This document shows positions 16,608 through 25,464 of a stretch of 64,000 nucleotides of DNA, in pieces. Source of the stretch: Deltaproteobacteria bacterium. Its GTDB lineage: Bacteria; Desulfobacterota; Binatia; Binatales; Binataceae. How positions within the stretch are numbered: position 1 is the first letter of the stretch; each line of letters opens with the position of its first letter. Location of the stretch: contig JAFAHS010000485.1 in assembly GCA_019237115.1 (NCBI GenBank), positions 1 to 64,000 of the forward strand. Direction: 5' to 3'. The position numbers and the translations under genes were made by a program. The notes under the pieces were generated by a model that saw only the letters and a program-made list of their open reading frames with translations, had not been told where the DNA came from and did not search any database.

Positions 16608-18422
16608 ATGAACCAGGTGTCCGGGGAGTCATGGCCAGCGGCGCGCGAGCAGCGCGCCAGCCGCACGGGGCGGGCGCCCGGCAGGTTCCTGGTCGAGTTG
16701 ATCAAGCCTTCGCACTATGACGACGACGGCTACGTGATCCAATGGTGGCGCGGATGGATACCGTCCAATTCGCTCTCCTGCCTGTACGGGCTCGCGATCG
16801 ATTCCAAGGCCCGCCGGGTGCTCGGCGACGACGTCGAGATCGAGGTTGCCGCATATGATGAAACCAACCAGGTAGTTCCGCTGCGCCGGATAGTCCGTCG
16901 CTTCCGGCGCAACCGTTTCTCCGGCGTGGTCTGCCTGGTGGGAGTGCAGAGCAATCAATTTCCGCGGGCGATGGATATCGCCCGCGTGCTGCGCCGCGAC
17001 CGGATTCCGGTGGTGATGGGCGGGTTTCACGTGAGCGGCTGCGTGGCAATGCTGCCGGCGCTGGCGCCCGAGTTGAAGGAGGCGCAGGACCTGGGGGTGA
17101 CCCTGTTCGCGGGCGAGGCGGAGGGCCGCTTCGACGAGATTCTGCAAGCGGCCTATCAGGGAACCCTCGCGCCGTTTTACAACTTCATCGGCCACCTGCC
17201 GGCGCTCAACGATCAGCCGACGCCCCATCTGCCGGCCAAGCTCATCCGGCACAACCTCGGCAATATCAGCGCATTCGATGGCGGTCGCGGCTGTCCGTTC
17301 AGCTGCAGCTTCTGCACCATCATCAATGTGCAGGGACGCAAGTCGCGCTATCGCAGCGCCGACGACGTGGAGCGACTGATCCGCGCCAATCACGGATCGG
17401 GGGTCACGACCTATTTCATTACCGATGACAACTTCGCGCGCAATCGTAACTGGGAAGCGATTCTCGATCGCATCATCGAGTTGCGCGAAAGGCACCACTT
17501 TCGCATTCACCTGACCATCCAGGTCGATACGCTGTGCCACAAGATTCCGCGTTTCGTCGAGAAGGCGGCGCGTGCCGGCTGCAAGCGGGTCTTCATCGGG
17601 CTGGAGAACATTAACCCCACCAGCTTGAAGGGCGCCTCCAAGGGGCAAAACCGCATCACCGAGTACCGCGCAATGCTGCAGGCCTGGCGCAAGGTGGGGG
17701 TGCTTACCTACGCCGGTTACATCCTCGGGTTCCCCAGCGATACTCCCGAAACCATCGCGCGCGATATCGCGATCATCCAGCGCGAGCTGCCGATCGATCT
17801 GCTGGAATTCTTCATGCTGACCCCCTTGCCGGGTTCCAAGGACCATCTCGACTTGCACCTCCGCGGCGGCAAACTTGATGAAGACCTAAACCGCTACGAC
17901 CTCGAGCACGTGACCACCGATCATCCACAGATGGCGCGCGCCGAGTGGCAGGCCGCCTATGACCGCGCCTGGTCCCTGTACTATTCGCCGGAACACAACG
18001 AGACCCTCATCAAGCGCGCCATCGGCAGCGGCATCAATCCCGCGCGGCTGACCTCGATGATCTTCACCTTCTACGCAAGCCACGAGTTCGAGAAGGTGCA
18101 TCCGCTGCAGAGCGGCGTGTTTCGGCGCAAGCGTCGCAAGGACCGCCGCAGCGGGCTGCCGCTGGAACCGCGGCTGGCTTTCCACGCCCGTCGGGCGCGT
18201 GAGATGTTCGCGACCTATGTCCCCGCGATTCGATTTCTGTGGCGGCTCACGCGCCTGCGACATCGATTGCTCAAGGATCCCGCCCTTCGCACCTATCGGG
18301 ATCTGGCAATTACCCCTCTGGAGAACGAACTCGCCGAAACGCTCGGACTCTACGAAGCGACCGAAGCCGCGCGCCAGGTCGCGACCCAGGCTCGACTGCG
18401 GGCCGCGGCGGCACGAACCTGA
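16608..18422 (+). CDS. Radical SAM protein with N-terminal cobalamin-binding-like domain
   Basis: 604-residue protein. The first 200 residues resemble a B12-binding Rossmann domain (SGVVCLVGVQSNQFPRAMDIARVLR, VVMGGFHVSG), although the DxHxxG lower-ligand motif is not seen. The radical SAM core follows, with the 4Fe-4S cysteines at 229, 233 and 236 in GGRGCPFSCSFCTI, and the usual GLENINP and AGYILGFPSDTPETI elements. The last 150 residues are helical and unassigned. Proteins of this class carry out methylations or rearrangements of lipids and secondary metabolites. No precursor peptide or hopanoid genes lie next to it, so the substrate is unknown. The ATG at 16608 has GGGAGG about 12 bases upstream. 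Confidence 0.87.
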   Translation: MNQVSGESWPAAREQRASRTGRAPGRFLVELIKPSHYDDDGYVIQWWRGWIPSNSLSCLYGLAIDSKARRVLGDDVEIEVAAYDETNQVVPLRRIVRRFRRNRFSGVVCLVGVQSNQFPRAMDIARVLRRDRIPVVMGGFHVSGCVAMLPALAPELKEAQDLGVTLFAGEAEGRFDEILQAAYQGTLAPFYNFIGHLPALNDQPTPHLPAKLIRHNLGNISAFDGGRGCPFSCSFCTIINVQGRKSRYRSADDVERLIRANHGSGVTTYFITDDNFARNRNWEAILDRIIELRERHHFRIHLTIQVDTLCHKIPRFVEKAARAGCKRVFIGLENINPTSLKGASKGQNRITEYRAMLQAWRKVGVLTYAGYILGFPSDTPETIARDIAIIQRELPIDLLEFFMLTPLPGSKDHLDLHLRGGKLDEDLNRYDLEHVTTDHPQMARAEWQAAYDRAWSLYYSPEHNETLIKRAIGSGINPARLTSMIFTFYASHEFEKVHPLQSGVFRRKRRKDRRSGLPLEPRLAFHARRAREMFATYVPAIRFLWRLTRLRHRLLKDPALRTYRDLAITPLENELAETLGLYEATEAARQVATQARLRAAAART

Positions 18423-18550
18423 TTCACACCCGCAACGAGGCCGACGGGCTTGCGCGCGCCCGCCCATGAACTCTCGCCGCCCGTGCAAACCCGCAGCGCG
18501 TCTGCTATGTGCGGGGTGGCACCCAAACGAGTGGGCTGCGGAGACGTGCG

Positions 18551-19756
18551 ATGCGGGGAGCGCTCGACGACATAAGGGTCATCGAATACGCCGAGATGGT
18601 GTCGGGACCAATCTGCGGCAAACTGTTCTCCGACCTGGGGGCCGAAGTAATCAAGATAGAAGCGCCGGGGGCGGGCGACCCCGCACGCCAGTATCCGCCG
18701 TTTCCCGACGACCAGCCGCATCCCGAAAAAAGCGGGATGTTTCTTTATCTGAACACCGGCAAGAAGAGTCTCACGCTGGATCCCGCCACCCCTGCCGGTG
18801 GCGAAGTCTTCAAGCGCCTGGTCTCGAGGGCCGATTTCCTGATCGAGAACCATCCGGTCGGATTTCTTGAGCGCATCGGCTTCTCTTACCCGACGCTCCG
18901 CGCGCTGAATCCCCGCCTGATCGTCGTATCGATCACACCGTTTGGACAAACCGGTCCCTATCGGGATTGGAAGGGCTCCGACCTCATCGAGTGGGCGATG
19001 AGCCTCACCGGCTACAATACCCCCACCCTGATTGATGATGGCGAGCGCGAGAATCCGCTGCGCGCTCCGGGTCATATTGCGGACGTGATGGGCGGCACCA
19101 ATGCCGCGGCCGCGGCCATGATGGCCCTGTTTCAGCGCGAGTTGACCGGCGACGGTCAGTGGATCGACGCGCCGTGCTGGCAGGCCACGGTCAACACCTC
19201 AAAGATCGAAATGGCAGCATACAGCTATCTGGGAATCCCCTTCAGCCGGATGCGGGGCCAGACCCTGGTCGGCCTGGAGCCGATGGCGTGCCGGGACGGC
19301 TACGTGTACACGCTGTGGGCCGCCGACTCTCACTATCAGGCGCTAAAGAAGCTGCTCGGGAACCCCGACGGGCTCGACACCGAGTTGTTCGACACGCTCG
19401 GGGGTCGGCAGCAAAACGACGACGTTTTGCGCGCGGTCATTCGTGAAGAGCTCAAGAAGCACGATATGAAGTACCTGGTAGACGAGGGTCAGAAGCTGGG
19501 CCTCACGATCGGACCCGTGTACCGGGTGTCGCAGGCGGCGAATCATCCACACCTCGCCGCGCGCGATGCGTTCGTCGCCATCGACCATCCGGTGGCGGGT
19601 CGGTTCCTGTATCCGCGGCAAATGGTTTCGATGACCGCCACGCCGGCGATTCCGTCGCGCGCGCCCACGCTCGGCGAGCACAACAAGGAGATCCTCGACA
19701 GCCTTGCGATTCCGCGCGAAGAGCAGCACGGCCTTCACGCGGCGGGAGTTATCTGA
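18551..19756 (+). CDS. CaiB/BaiF-type (class III) CoA-transferase
   Basis: 401-residue class III CoA-transferase, moving CoA between acyl-CoAs and free acids. Family features include DIRVIEYAEMVSGPICGKLFSDLGAEVIKIE, LNTGKKSLTLD, VVSITPFGQTGPYRDWKGSDL and the candidate catalytic Asp in RAPGHIADVMGG. The ATG at 18551 begins the conserved part. It is followed, with a 1-base overlap, by a second and different CoA-transferase, and then by an SDR, so the three form an operon probably degrading an organic acid as its CoA ester. Substrate not deducible. Confidence 0.92.
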   Translation: MRGALDDIRVIEYAEMVSGPICGKLFSDLGAEVIKIEAPGAGDPARQYPPFPDDQPHPEKSGMFLYLNTGKKSLTLDPATPAGGEVFKRLVSRADFLIENHPVGFLERIGFSYPTLRALNPRLIVVSITPFGQTGPYRDWKGSDLIEWAMSLTGYNTPTLIDDGERENPLRAPGHIADVMGGTNAAAAAMMALFQRELTGDGQWIDAPCWQATVNTSKIEMAAYSYLGIPFSRMRGQTLVGLEPMACRDGYVYTLWAADSHYQALKKLLGNPDGLDTELFDTLGGRQQNDDVLRAVIREELKKHDMKYLVDEGQKLGLTIGPVYRVSQAANHPHLAARDAFVAIDHPVAGRFLYPRQMVSMTATPAIPSRAPTLGEHNKEILDSLAIPREEQHGLHAAGVI

Positions 19757-20976
19757 TGGCGCCGCTTCCGCTGGAAGGAATCCGCGTGGCGGATTTCAGC
19801 TGGATCATAAACGGGCCGCAAATCGCCCAGTGGCTCGCGACCATGGGCGCCGAAGTGATCAAGATAGAGTCGCAGGTTTATATCGACATCGGTCGCATCA
19901 ATCCGGCAGGGATGGCGGATGGTAAGCCGGGGCCGAACCGTAACGGCTTCTACCACATGCTCAACTACGGCAAGAAAGCGATCAACCTGAACCTCGGAAC
20001 GCCGAAAGGCTACGATCTCGCTTGCGACCTGATCCGCAAGAGCGACCTGGTGATCGAATGTTTCCCGCGTCCCGTGTCGGAGCGTCTGAATCTGACCTAC
20101 GCACGGATCAAGGCGGTCAAACCCGATATCGTGATGATTTCGGTGTCGTTGTTGGGTAAGACCGGCACCGAACCGTCGGGATGGGTCGGATGGGGCCCGA
20201 TGGCATGCTGTTTTGCGGGAATGTTCGATGCCCAGGGATATCCGGGCGGTCCGCCGCGGCAAACCGGAGGGACTTGGCCTGACTACGCGATCGCTTCGGC
20301 GGTGGTCTTCCACACGCTCGCCGCGCTGCGCCATCGCAAGCGTACCGGCGAAGGGCAATGGATAGACGCGAGCATGGGCGAGACCGTCATCGGCCAGATG
20401 AACGAATGGTTCATGGACTACTTCATGAACCATCGCGACCGCGGGCAGTGGGGGAACCGCGACGCGATGATGGCACCGCACAACACCTACAAGTGCAAGG
20501 GCGAAGACCGGTGGATCGCGATCGCCATCAGCACCGACGCCGAATGGAAGGCCCTGTGCGCGCTGGCCCAGCATCCGGAGTGGGCGCGGGATGCGCGGTT
20601 CGTCGATCGCCAAGCGCGCCTGAATCATCGCGAGGACCTCGACGCGCTGCTCGGTGCCTGGACGCGCTCCCACGATCATCGCGAGCTGGCCGCAACCTTG
20701 CAGAAGGCCGGCGTTCCCGCGGGGCCGGTCCTGGACAGCGTGGAGCTTCATGAGGATCGGCATCTGTGGGAGTGGGGCTATTGGAGGAAGATGGACCATC
20801 ATGAAGTTGGTGAGCGAATCATTCCCGGCATGCCCGTGAAAATGAGCAACGTGCCAAAGCTGAACTACTCGATGCCGCCTGACGTCGGACAGCACAATCG
20901 CGAGGTCTTCGGCGGGCTGCTCGGGCTCAGCGACGCCGAAATCCAAACCCTCATGGAGCAAAAGGTCATCTATTGA
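19756..20976 (+). CDS. CaiB/BaiF-type (class III) CoA-transferase
   Basis: 406-residue CoA-transferase of the same class as its upstream neighbour but divergent in sequence. The start is GIRVADFSWIINGPQIAQWLATMGAEVIKIES, the nucleotide-binding part has LNYGKKAINLNLGTPKGYD, and the catalytic Asp candidate is in TGGTWPDYAIAS. Stop and start overlap (TGATG) with the upstream gene. Tandem pairs of unlike CaiB proteins can form heteromeric transferases, as known for benzylsuccinate CoA-transferase (BbsEF); a heteromer here is inference from the tight coupling. Confidence 0.92.
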   Translation: MAPLPLEGIRVADFSWIINGPQIAQWLATMGAEVIKIESQVYIDIGRINPAGMADGKPGPNRNGFYHMLNYGKKAINLNLGTPKGYDLACDLIRKSDLVIECFPRPVSERLNLTYARIKAVKPDIVMISVSLLGKTGTEPSGWVGWGPMACCFAGMFDAQGYPGGPPRQTGGTWPDYAIASAVVFHTLAALRHRKRTGEGQWIDASMGETVIGQMNEWFMDYFMNHRDRGQWGNRDAMMAPHNTYKCKGEDRWIAIAISTDAEWKALCALAQHPEWARDARFVDRQARLNHREDLDALLGAWTRSHDHRELAATLQKAGVPAGPVLDSVELHEDRHLWEWGYWRKMDHHEVGERIIPGMPVKMSNVPKLNYSMPPDVGQHNREVFGGLLGLSDAEIQTLMEQKVIY

Positions 20977-21737
20977 ACGGAGGAATTCTCGAAGGCAAAG
21001 TGACGCTCGTTACCGGAGCGGGCGGCGGAATTGGTCGGGCGACCGCAGTGGTGCTCGGGCAGGCGGGCGCAAAGGTCCTGGTCTCGGATGTGTCGACCCG
21101 CCGAGGCGAGGAGACCGCGGATTTGGTCCGGGGGGCCGGCGCCGAAGCGGAGTTTTTCAAGGCCGACGTGTCGCGGGCGGCCGACGTCGAGGCGCTGATT
21201 GCGACTGCAGTGAAACGATGGGGCCGCCTGGATTGTGCGCACAACAACGCCGGGATCTCCGGGACCGTGGTGAACGTCGCCGACGACACCGAAGAGAACT
21301 GGGACCGCACCCTCGCCGTAGATCTCAAAGGCGTCTGGCTCTGCATGAAGTATGAAATCCAACAGATGCTCAAGCAGGGTGGGGGTTCGATCGTAAATAC
21401 CGCATCGACCGCGGGCCTTCTCGGCGCGGTCCGGATGGGTGCCTATGCGGCCGCCAAACATGGCGTGGTCGGGCTGACCCGGACCGCGGCACTGGAATAC
21501 GCGCGCTCCAACATCCGGGTAAATGCGATCTGTCCGGGAGTGGTGGGCACACCGGTCATCCTTGGGTGGTTCGAGGCCAACGAGCGACTCAAGAAAGCGA
21601 TGATTGCCCAGGAACCCATCGGCAGGGTCGGGGAGCCGCAAGAGATTGGCAATGCGGTGGCGTGGCTCCTTTCCGATCATGCTTCATTCGTGACCGGCGC
21701 GGCGATTCCGATAGACGGCGGCATGACCGCCCAGTAG
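20973..21737 (+). CDS. Short-chain dehydrogenase/reductase
   Basis: 254-residue classical SDR that oxidises or reduces a hydroxyl/keto substrate with NAD(P). Motifs are the cofactor loop TGAGGGIGRA, the NNAG motif, the catalytic Ser in NTASTAG, the YAAAK active-site pair and a C-terminal PIDGGMTAQ. The start is a TTG that overlaps the previous stop (TTGA). It shares an operon with two CoA-transferases, suggesting a role on a hydroxyacyl-CoA intermediate. Confidence 0.92.
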   Translation: MNGGILEGKVTLVTGAGGGIGRATAVVLGQAGAKVLVSDVSTRRGEETADLVRGAGAEAEFFKADVSRAADVEALIATAVKRWGRLDCAHNNAGISGTVVNVADDTEENWDRTLAVDLKGVWLCMKYEIQQMLKQGGGSIVNTASTAGLLGAVRMGAYAAAKHGVVGLTRTAALEYARSNIRVNAICPGVVGTPVILGWFEANERLKKAMIAQEPIGRVGEPQEIGNAVAWLLSDHASFVTGAAIPIDGGMTAQ

Positions 21738-22072
21738 GCCGCCTCCCGGCTGATGCGGTCTCAACTCCGCACACCTCTTCGAGTGCTCTTCGAAGGGACC
21801 TGCTGAAGGTTTTTGTAAGGCAGCGTGGCAACCGCCGCGGGGCGCGCGGCGGGTTTGATCGGATAACCGATTCAAATGGCATCAGTTTGCCACTTGCGGC
21901 ATGCTTTAAGAGGGGGAGGGCTCCGCCGACCTGGAGGTGGCCTGTAGATCTTGGCGAAATCGTGAGTATGTTTAGGCTGGGACGCTGAATTTAGACCCTC
22001 TTCTAATCGTCAGTAATTAAGGACTGCGGCATCTGGTATGCTGGCGGGTCCGAAGCGTTTCAGGAGGCATGC
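21738..22072. other. Intergenic region upstream of degP
   Basis: 335 bases without a credible gene. It contains a GC-rich inverted repeat (CCGCCGCG at 21832-21839 and CGCGGCGG at 21845-21852) that could end SDR transcription, although only three T residues follow. Near its right end TATGCT (about 22037) resembles a -10 box before degP. The degP ribosome site AGGAGG sits at 22062-22067. Confidence 0.4.
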
Positions 22073-23671
22073 ATGGTTAAGAAGATCGCCGCCGTCCTCG
22101 GCGGCGTGTTATTGGGGCTGATTATCGCGTTTGCGCGCGCCGGAGCGTTCCCATTCTGGGGATCCAGCGATAAAGGGGAGGCGCAGGCGGATAGTTCTGC
22201 GCCGCAGGCGGTCTCGTCACCCCTGATTGCACCGGCGCCGGCCGCGCCAAACTCACCCGAGCCCAATGAACGCAGTGGCGTGGTGGGCTCCTTCGCACCG
22301 TTGGTGAAGCACGTTTTGCCTTCGGTCGTAAGCGTGCGGGTGGTCCAGGACGTAAAGAGCTCGGGGATGGCGATGGGGCCTTTCGGGGAAGGAGATGAAG
22401 GTGGTGGTGGTGGCGGCGGTGACGAAGGCATGGGACCTCCGGGTGGTGGTGGTGGTGGCGATCCCTTCGAACAGTTTCGCAGGTTCTTTGGCCAAGGAAT
22501 ACCCAAGGAATACAAGCAACGCGGGCTGGGCTCGGGCGTGACAATTTCTCCCGACGGCTACATCCTGACCAACAACCACGTGGTTGGCGCCGCCGACGAG
22601 ATCAAGGTCACACTGAGCGACAAGCGCGAATTCAGCGCGAAGGTCATCGGCAAGGATCAGAAAACCGACCTCGCCCTTATCAAAATCGACACCAAAGATT
22701 CACTGCCCAGTGCGCCGCTGGGAGATTCCGACAAAACCGAAATCGGCGATTGGGTGATTGCGATCGGAAATCCTTTTGACGTCGGCATGACGGTCACCGC
22801 CGGGATCGTGAGCGCCAAGGGCAAGATCCTCGGTGGTAACTATGACGACTACATTCAGACCGATGCCTCGATTAATCCGGGCAACTCGGGTGGGCCGTTG
22901 TTCAATACCGACGGCCAGGTAATCGGAATCAACACCCTCATCTACACGCGTACCGGCGCCAACAACGGCATCGGCTTCGCCATCCCGATCGATCTGGCCC
23001 GCAACGTGGTCGAGCAGCTCAAGGCACACGGGCGGGTCGTTCGCGGCTGGCTGGGTGTCGAGATTCAAGAGGTCACTGCGGATCTCGCGCAATCGTTCGG
23101 ACTGAGCAAGCCCGAAGGTGCGCTGGTTGCGGCGGTCGACAAGAACAGCCCGGCGGGCAAGGCCGGCATGGAGCGTGGCGACATCGTCATCAAGTTTAAC
23201 GGTAAGGATGTCCACGATGAGCACGAGTTGCCGACCTATGTTGCGCAGACGCCGATCAACAAGACCGTCGATGTTACCGTGCTGCGTAACGGCAAACCCA
23301 AGACGCTGCAGGTAACCATCGCGGAGCTTAAGGAGCAGGATGTTGCAAGCGCCAAGAGCCAGGAGCCGGGCGGCGACTGGGGTATGAAGGTTGGTGACAT
23401 CACTCCGGAACTCGCGCAACAGTTCCATCTCACTACGGGAAAAGGCGTGGTAGTGCGTGGCGTGCAGCCCGATAGCCCCGCCGCTGAAGCGGGACTGCAG
23501 CCGGGCGACCTGATTCTCGAGGTCGGCCCGGACAAGGTCGCCGACGTGAAAGACTTCATGGCGAAGGCCAAGGATGCCAAGGGCAGCAAGAAGCCAACGC
23601 GACTCCTGCTGCAGCGCGGGAGTGCGACCCTCTACGTGGTGGTGAAGCCGGCCGAGGAAGGCCAGGGCTAA
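22073..23671 (+). CDS. DegP/HtrA-type periplasmic serine protease with two PDZ domains
   Basis: 532-residue Do-family protease for quality control of envelope proteins. An N-terminal membrane anchor or signal (about 5-25) is followed by an Ala/Pro-rich linker. The trypsin-like domain has the triad His168 (NNHVVG), Asp198 (KTDLAL) and Ser271 (GNSGGPLF). PDZ1 (about 345-430) and PDZ2 (about 445-525) follow. Unusual is a glycine/acidic loop of some 25 residues at 105-129 before FEQFRRFFG. The ATG at 22073 has AGGAGG at ideal spacing. The gene stands alone and is followed by a strong terminator. Confidence 0.95.
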   Translation: MVKKIAAVLGGVLLGLIIAFARAGAFPFWGSSDKGEAQADSSAPQAVSSPLIAPAPAAPNSPEPNERSGVVGSFAPLVKHVLPSVVSVRVVQDVKSSGMAMGPFGEGDEGGGGGGGDEGMGPPGGGGGGDPFEQFRRFFGQGIPKEYKQRGLGSGVTISPDGYILTNNHVVGAADEIKVTLSDKREFSAKVIGKDQKTDLALIKIDTKDSLPSAPLGDSDKTEIGDWVIAIGNPFDVGMTVTAGIVSAKGKILGGNYDDYIQTDASINPGNSGGPLFNTDGQVIGINTLIYTRTGANNGIGFAIPIDLARNVVEQLKAHGRVVRGWLGVEIQEVTADLAQSFGLSKPEGALVAAVDKNSPAGKAGMERGDIVIKFNGKDVHDEHELPTYVAQTPINKTVDVTVLRNGKPKTLQVTIAELKEQDVASAKSQEPGGDWGMKVGDITPELAQQFHLTTGKGVVVRGVQPDSPAAEAGLQPGDLILEVGPDKVADVKDFMAKAKDAKGSKKPTRLLLQRGSATLYVVVKPAEEGQG

Positions 23672-23696
23672 ACCCGCCTTCTCCAACCGAGCTCAA

Positions 23697-23738
23697 CGCA
23701 CGGCGTGGCGGAAACTCCTCCACGCCGTGCGTTTTTTT
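23697..23738 (+). terminator. Rho-independent terminator of degP
   Basis: A perfect 12-base stem, CGCACGGCGTGG (23697-23708) pairing with CCACGCCGTGCG (23720-23731), is followed at once by seven T residues (23732-23738). It lies 26 bases after the degP stop. This is the clearest intrinsic terminator in the window. Confidence 0.93.
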
Positions 23739-23844
23739 GCTTAATCCCCGGGCCGGGGACGCCATCGAGAGGCGCGCCTGACCCGGACCTCCGGCTCTTT
23801 CCCGCCTTAGCACCGAACGCTAGCGTCAAAGGCCGGGGCGCACG

Positions 23845-25098
23845 ATGCGGCCAACACGCGAATGCGAAGTCTTAATCGCGGGAGCCGGACCGGCCGGGCT
23901 TGCCACCGCCCTTTATTTGTTAAAGTCGCGTCCCGACCTGCGTGGCCGGGTGGTGGCGCTGGAGAAGTCGTGTCATCCGCGCTTCAAGACCTGCGCGGGA
24001 GGCCTGATTCCGAAGACGAGGTTGGCGCTGCAGGAGCTGGGCATCGCGCTAGAGGTCGCTTCGGTTACGGTGCGGAGCAGCCGAGCGCGCACGGTCGTTG
24101 GCGATACGATTGTGTATCGCGATGAGCCGGTCGGAACGGTAGTAAGGCGCGACCAATTCGACGCGTTGCTGGCGCGGCAGGCTCGTCGGGCGGGGCTCGA
24201 CATCGTGGAACACTGTCGGGTAGTCGGCGTCGAGCAGCAGCGCGGGCTGGTGGAGGTAGCTACCGAACGCGGGACCTTCGAGGCCCGCGTACTGGTCGGT
24301 GCCGATGGCTCCGGTAGCGCCGTACGCCGAAGCACTTTTGGCCGCGACAAGACCACCATCGGACGGGCCTTGATGACCGACATCGAAGTTGATGCAAAAG
24401 TGGCGGTTGAGTTCGCGGAGCAATGTTACCGCTTCGACTTCCGTTGCGTCGGCGACGGCATAAAGGGCTACGCGTGGTCGTTTCCGTGTTTGATCGAGGG
24501 GCGGCCACATCTGAACGTCGGCATCTATGATCAGGAGCCGCGTGCCCCGCGAACCTCTGGCAGCGAGCATGCGGCGCTGCTCGACGAGCTTAAGCGCGCG
24601 TTCCCCGAGCTTCCACTGCAGCACCTCCGTGGTCGTGCCGCAAACTTCCGCGCCGCGCCGATTCGCTGGTTCGACCGGCGTGATCGTTATGCGCAGGGAA
24701 GCGTCATTCTGGCCGGCGACGCCGCGGGAATTGACCCGCTGATGGGGGAGGGCATCTCGTGTGCTTTTGAGCATGGCAAGGCCGCAGCGGGCGCAATCTC
24801 CCAATTCCTGGATCACGACTCGGTTGCGTTGACCAGATACGACCGCGAGCTGCACCGCGGGGTCACGGGGCGCAAGCTCCGTAAGCTCGCGTTTGCTGCC
24901 CGCCATTTCTACGGCCCGCATCATCGCGTGTTCTTTCGCCTTTCGCGCCTAAGCCGCCACGCGCAGGAGATAGGATTGGATTGGTACAATGGCGCGCGCC
25001 GCTCCGATGAGCTATCGACGGCGGTGCTGGTGGCGCGCTGGGCTGGTTCTGTTCTGTTCGGCGCTTCGGTAAACTGGCTCGAAAAACGGACGGGGTGA
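23845..25098 (+). CDS. Geranylgeranyl-reductase-family FAD-dependent oxidoreductase
   Basis: 417-residue flavoprotein. The FAD-binding start reads ECEVLIAGAGPAGLATALYLL. CHPRFKTCAGGLIP matches the RxxxCGGG-like substrate loop of geranylgeranyl reductases, the second FAD motif is VGADGSGSAVRR, and the third is VILAGDAAGIDPLMGEGISCAFEHG. Known members reduce isoprenoid chains of lipids or quinones; plant and archaeal GGR are the models. The ATG is at 23845. Its final codons overlap a GTG start (GTGA) for the small membrane protein that follows. Confidence 0.85.
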   Translation: MRPTRECEVLIAGAGPAGLATALYLLKSRPDLRGRVVALEKSCHPRFKTCAGGLIPKTRLALQELGIALEVASVTVRSSRARTVVGDTIVYRDEPVGTVVRRDQFDALLARQARRAGLDIVEHCRVVGVEQQRGLVEVATERGTFEARVLVGADGSGSAVRRSTFGRDKTTIGRALMTDIEVDAKVAVEFAEQCYRFDFRCVGDGIKGYAWSFPCLIEGRPHLNVGIYDQEPRAPRTSGSEHAALLDELKRAFPELPLQHLRGRAANFRAAPIRWFDRRDRYAQGSVILAGDAAGIDPLMGEGISCAFEHGKAAAGAISQFLDHDSVALTRYDRELHRGVTGRKLRKLAFAARHFYGPHHRVFFRLSRLSRHAQEIGLDWYNGARRSDELSTAVLVARWAGSVLFGASVNWLEKRTG

Positions 25099-25457
25099 GG
25101 GGCGGTGGATCTTTTCCCGCATGCGAACTAGTGGCCAAGAGGAAGCGGAAACGGCGGGCGCGCAGAACACTGCTCATCGTTGCGATTGCACTGCTCGTCG
25201 CCGGCTTCATCATTCGCCGTACCTTGGTTCCACAGGTTTTGCACTACCTCGCCTACCGCCCCGGGGAAAATCCAGAGACCCCCGCGGCGACCACCCCTGC
25301 GCAGAAGCAGGTGAGCTCCCAACCCCGGCCCGCGCAGCCGTCGGCCGCGGCGGTCGCCACACCTGCTGCGCGCCAGACTGCTCCCGCGCCCAGCGAGCAT
25401 CTCACCGAAAGCGATCGAGAGCAGCTCGAAGAAATCCTCAAGCGCAGGAACCGGTGA
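25095..25457 (+). CDS. Small single-pass membrane protein of unknown function
   Basis: 120 residues. A very basic N-terminus (AKRKRKRRARR) precedes one membrane helix (about 25-42, LLIVAIALLVAGFII), then a Pro/Ala-rich low-complexity linker and a charged C-terminal helix (TESDREQLEEILKRRNR). The positive-inside rule places the C-terminus outside the cytoplasm. The start is taken as the GTG at 25095 overlapping the previous stop; a GTG at 25131 just before the basic patch is equally possible. Neighbours are a flavoprotein and a BtuF-like protein. No family recognised. Confidence 0.6.
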   Translation: MRGGGSFPACELVAKRKRKRRARRTLLIVAIALLVAGFIIRRTLVPQVLHYLAYRPGENPETPAATTPAQKQVSSQPRPAQPSAAAVATPAARQTAPAPSEHLTESDREQLEEILKRRNR

Positions 25458-25464
25458 CCCCCCG

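Noticed and set aside
16629..17858. Long minus-strand frame of 409 codons
   Set aside because: It lies opposite the radical SAM gene, is rich in Arg/His/Gln typical of a shadow frame, and has no motif.
22122..22544. Minus-strand frame with His/Pro runs
   Set aside because: The His and Pro tracts are the reverse reading of the Gly-rich loop of DegP, not a metal-binding protein.
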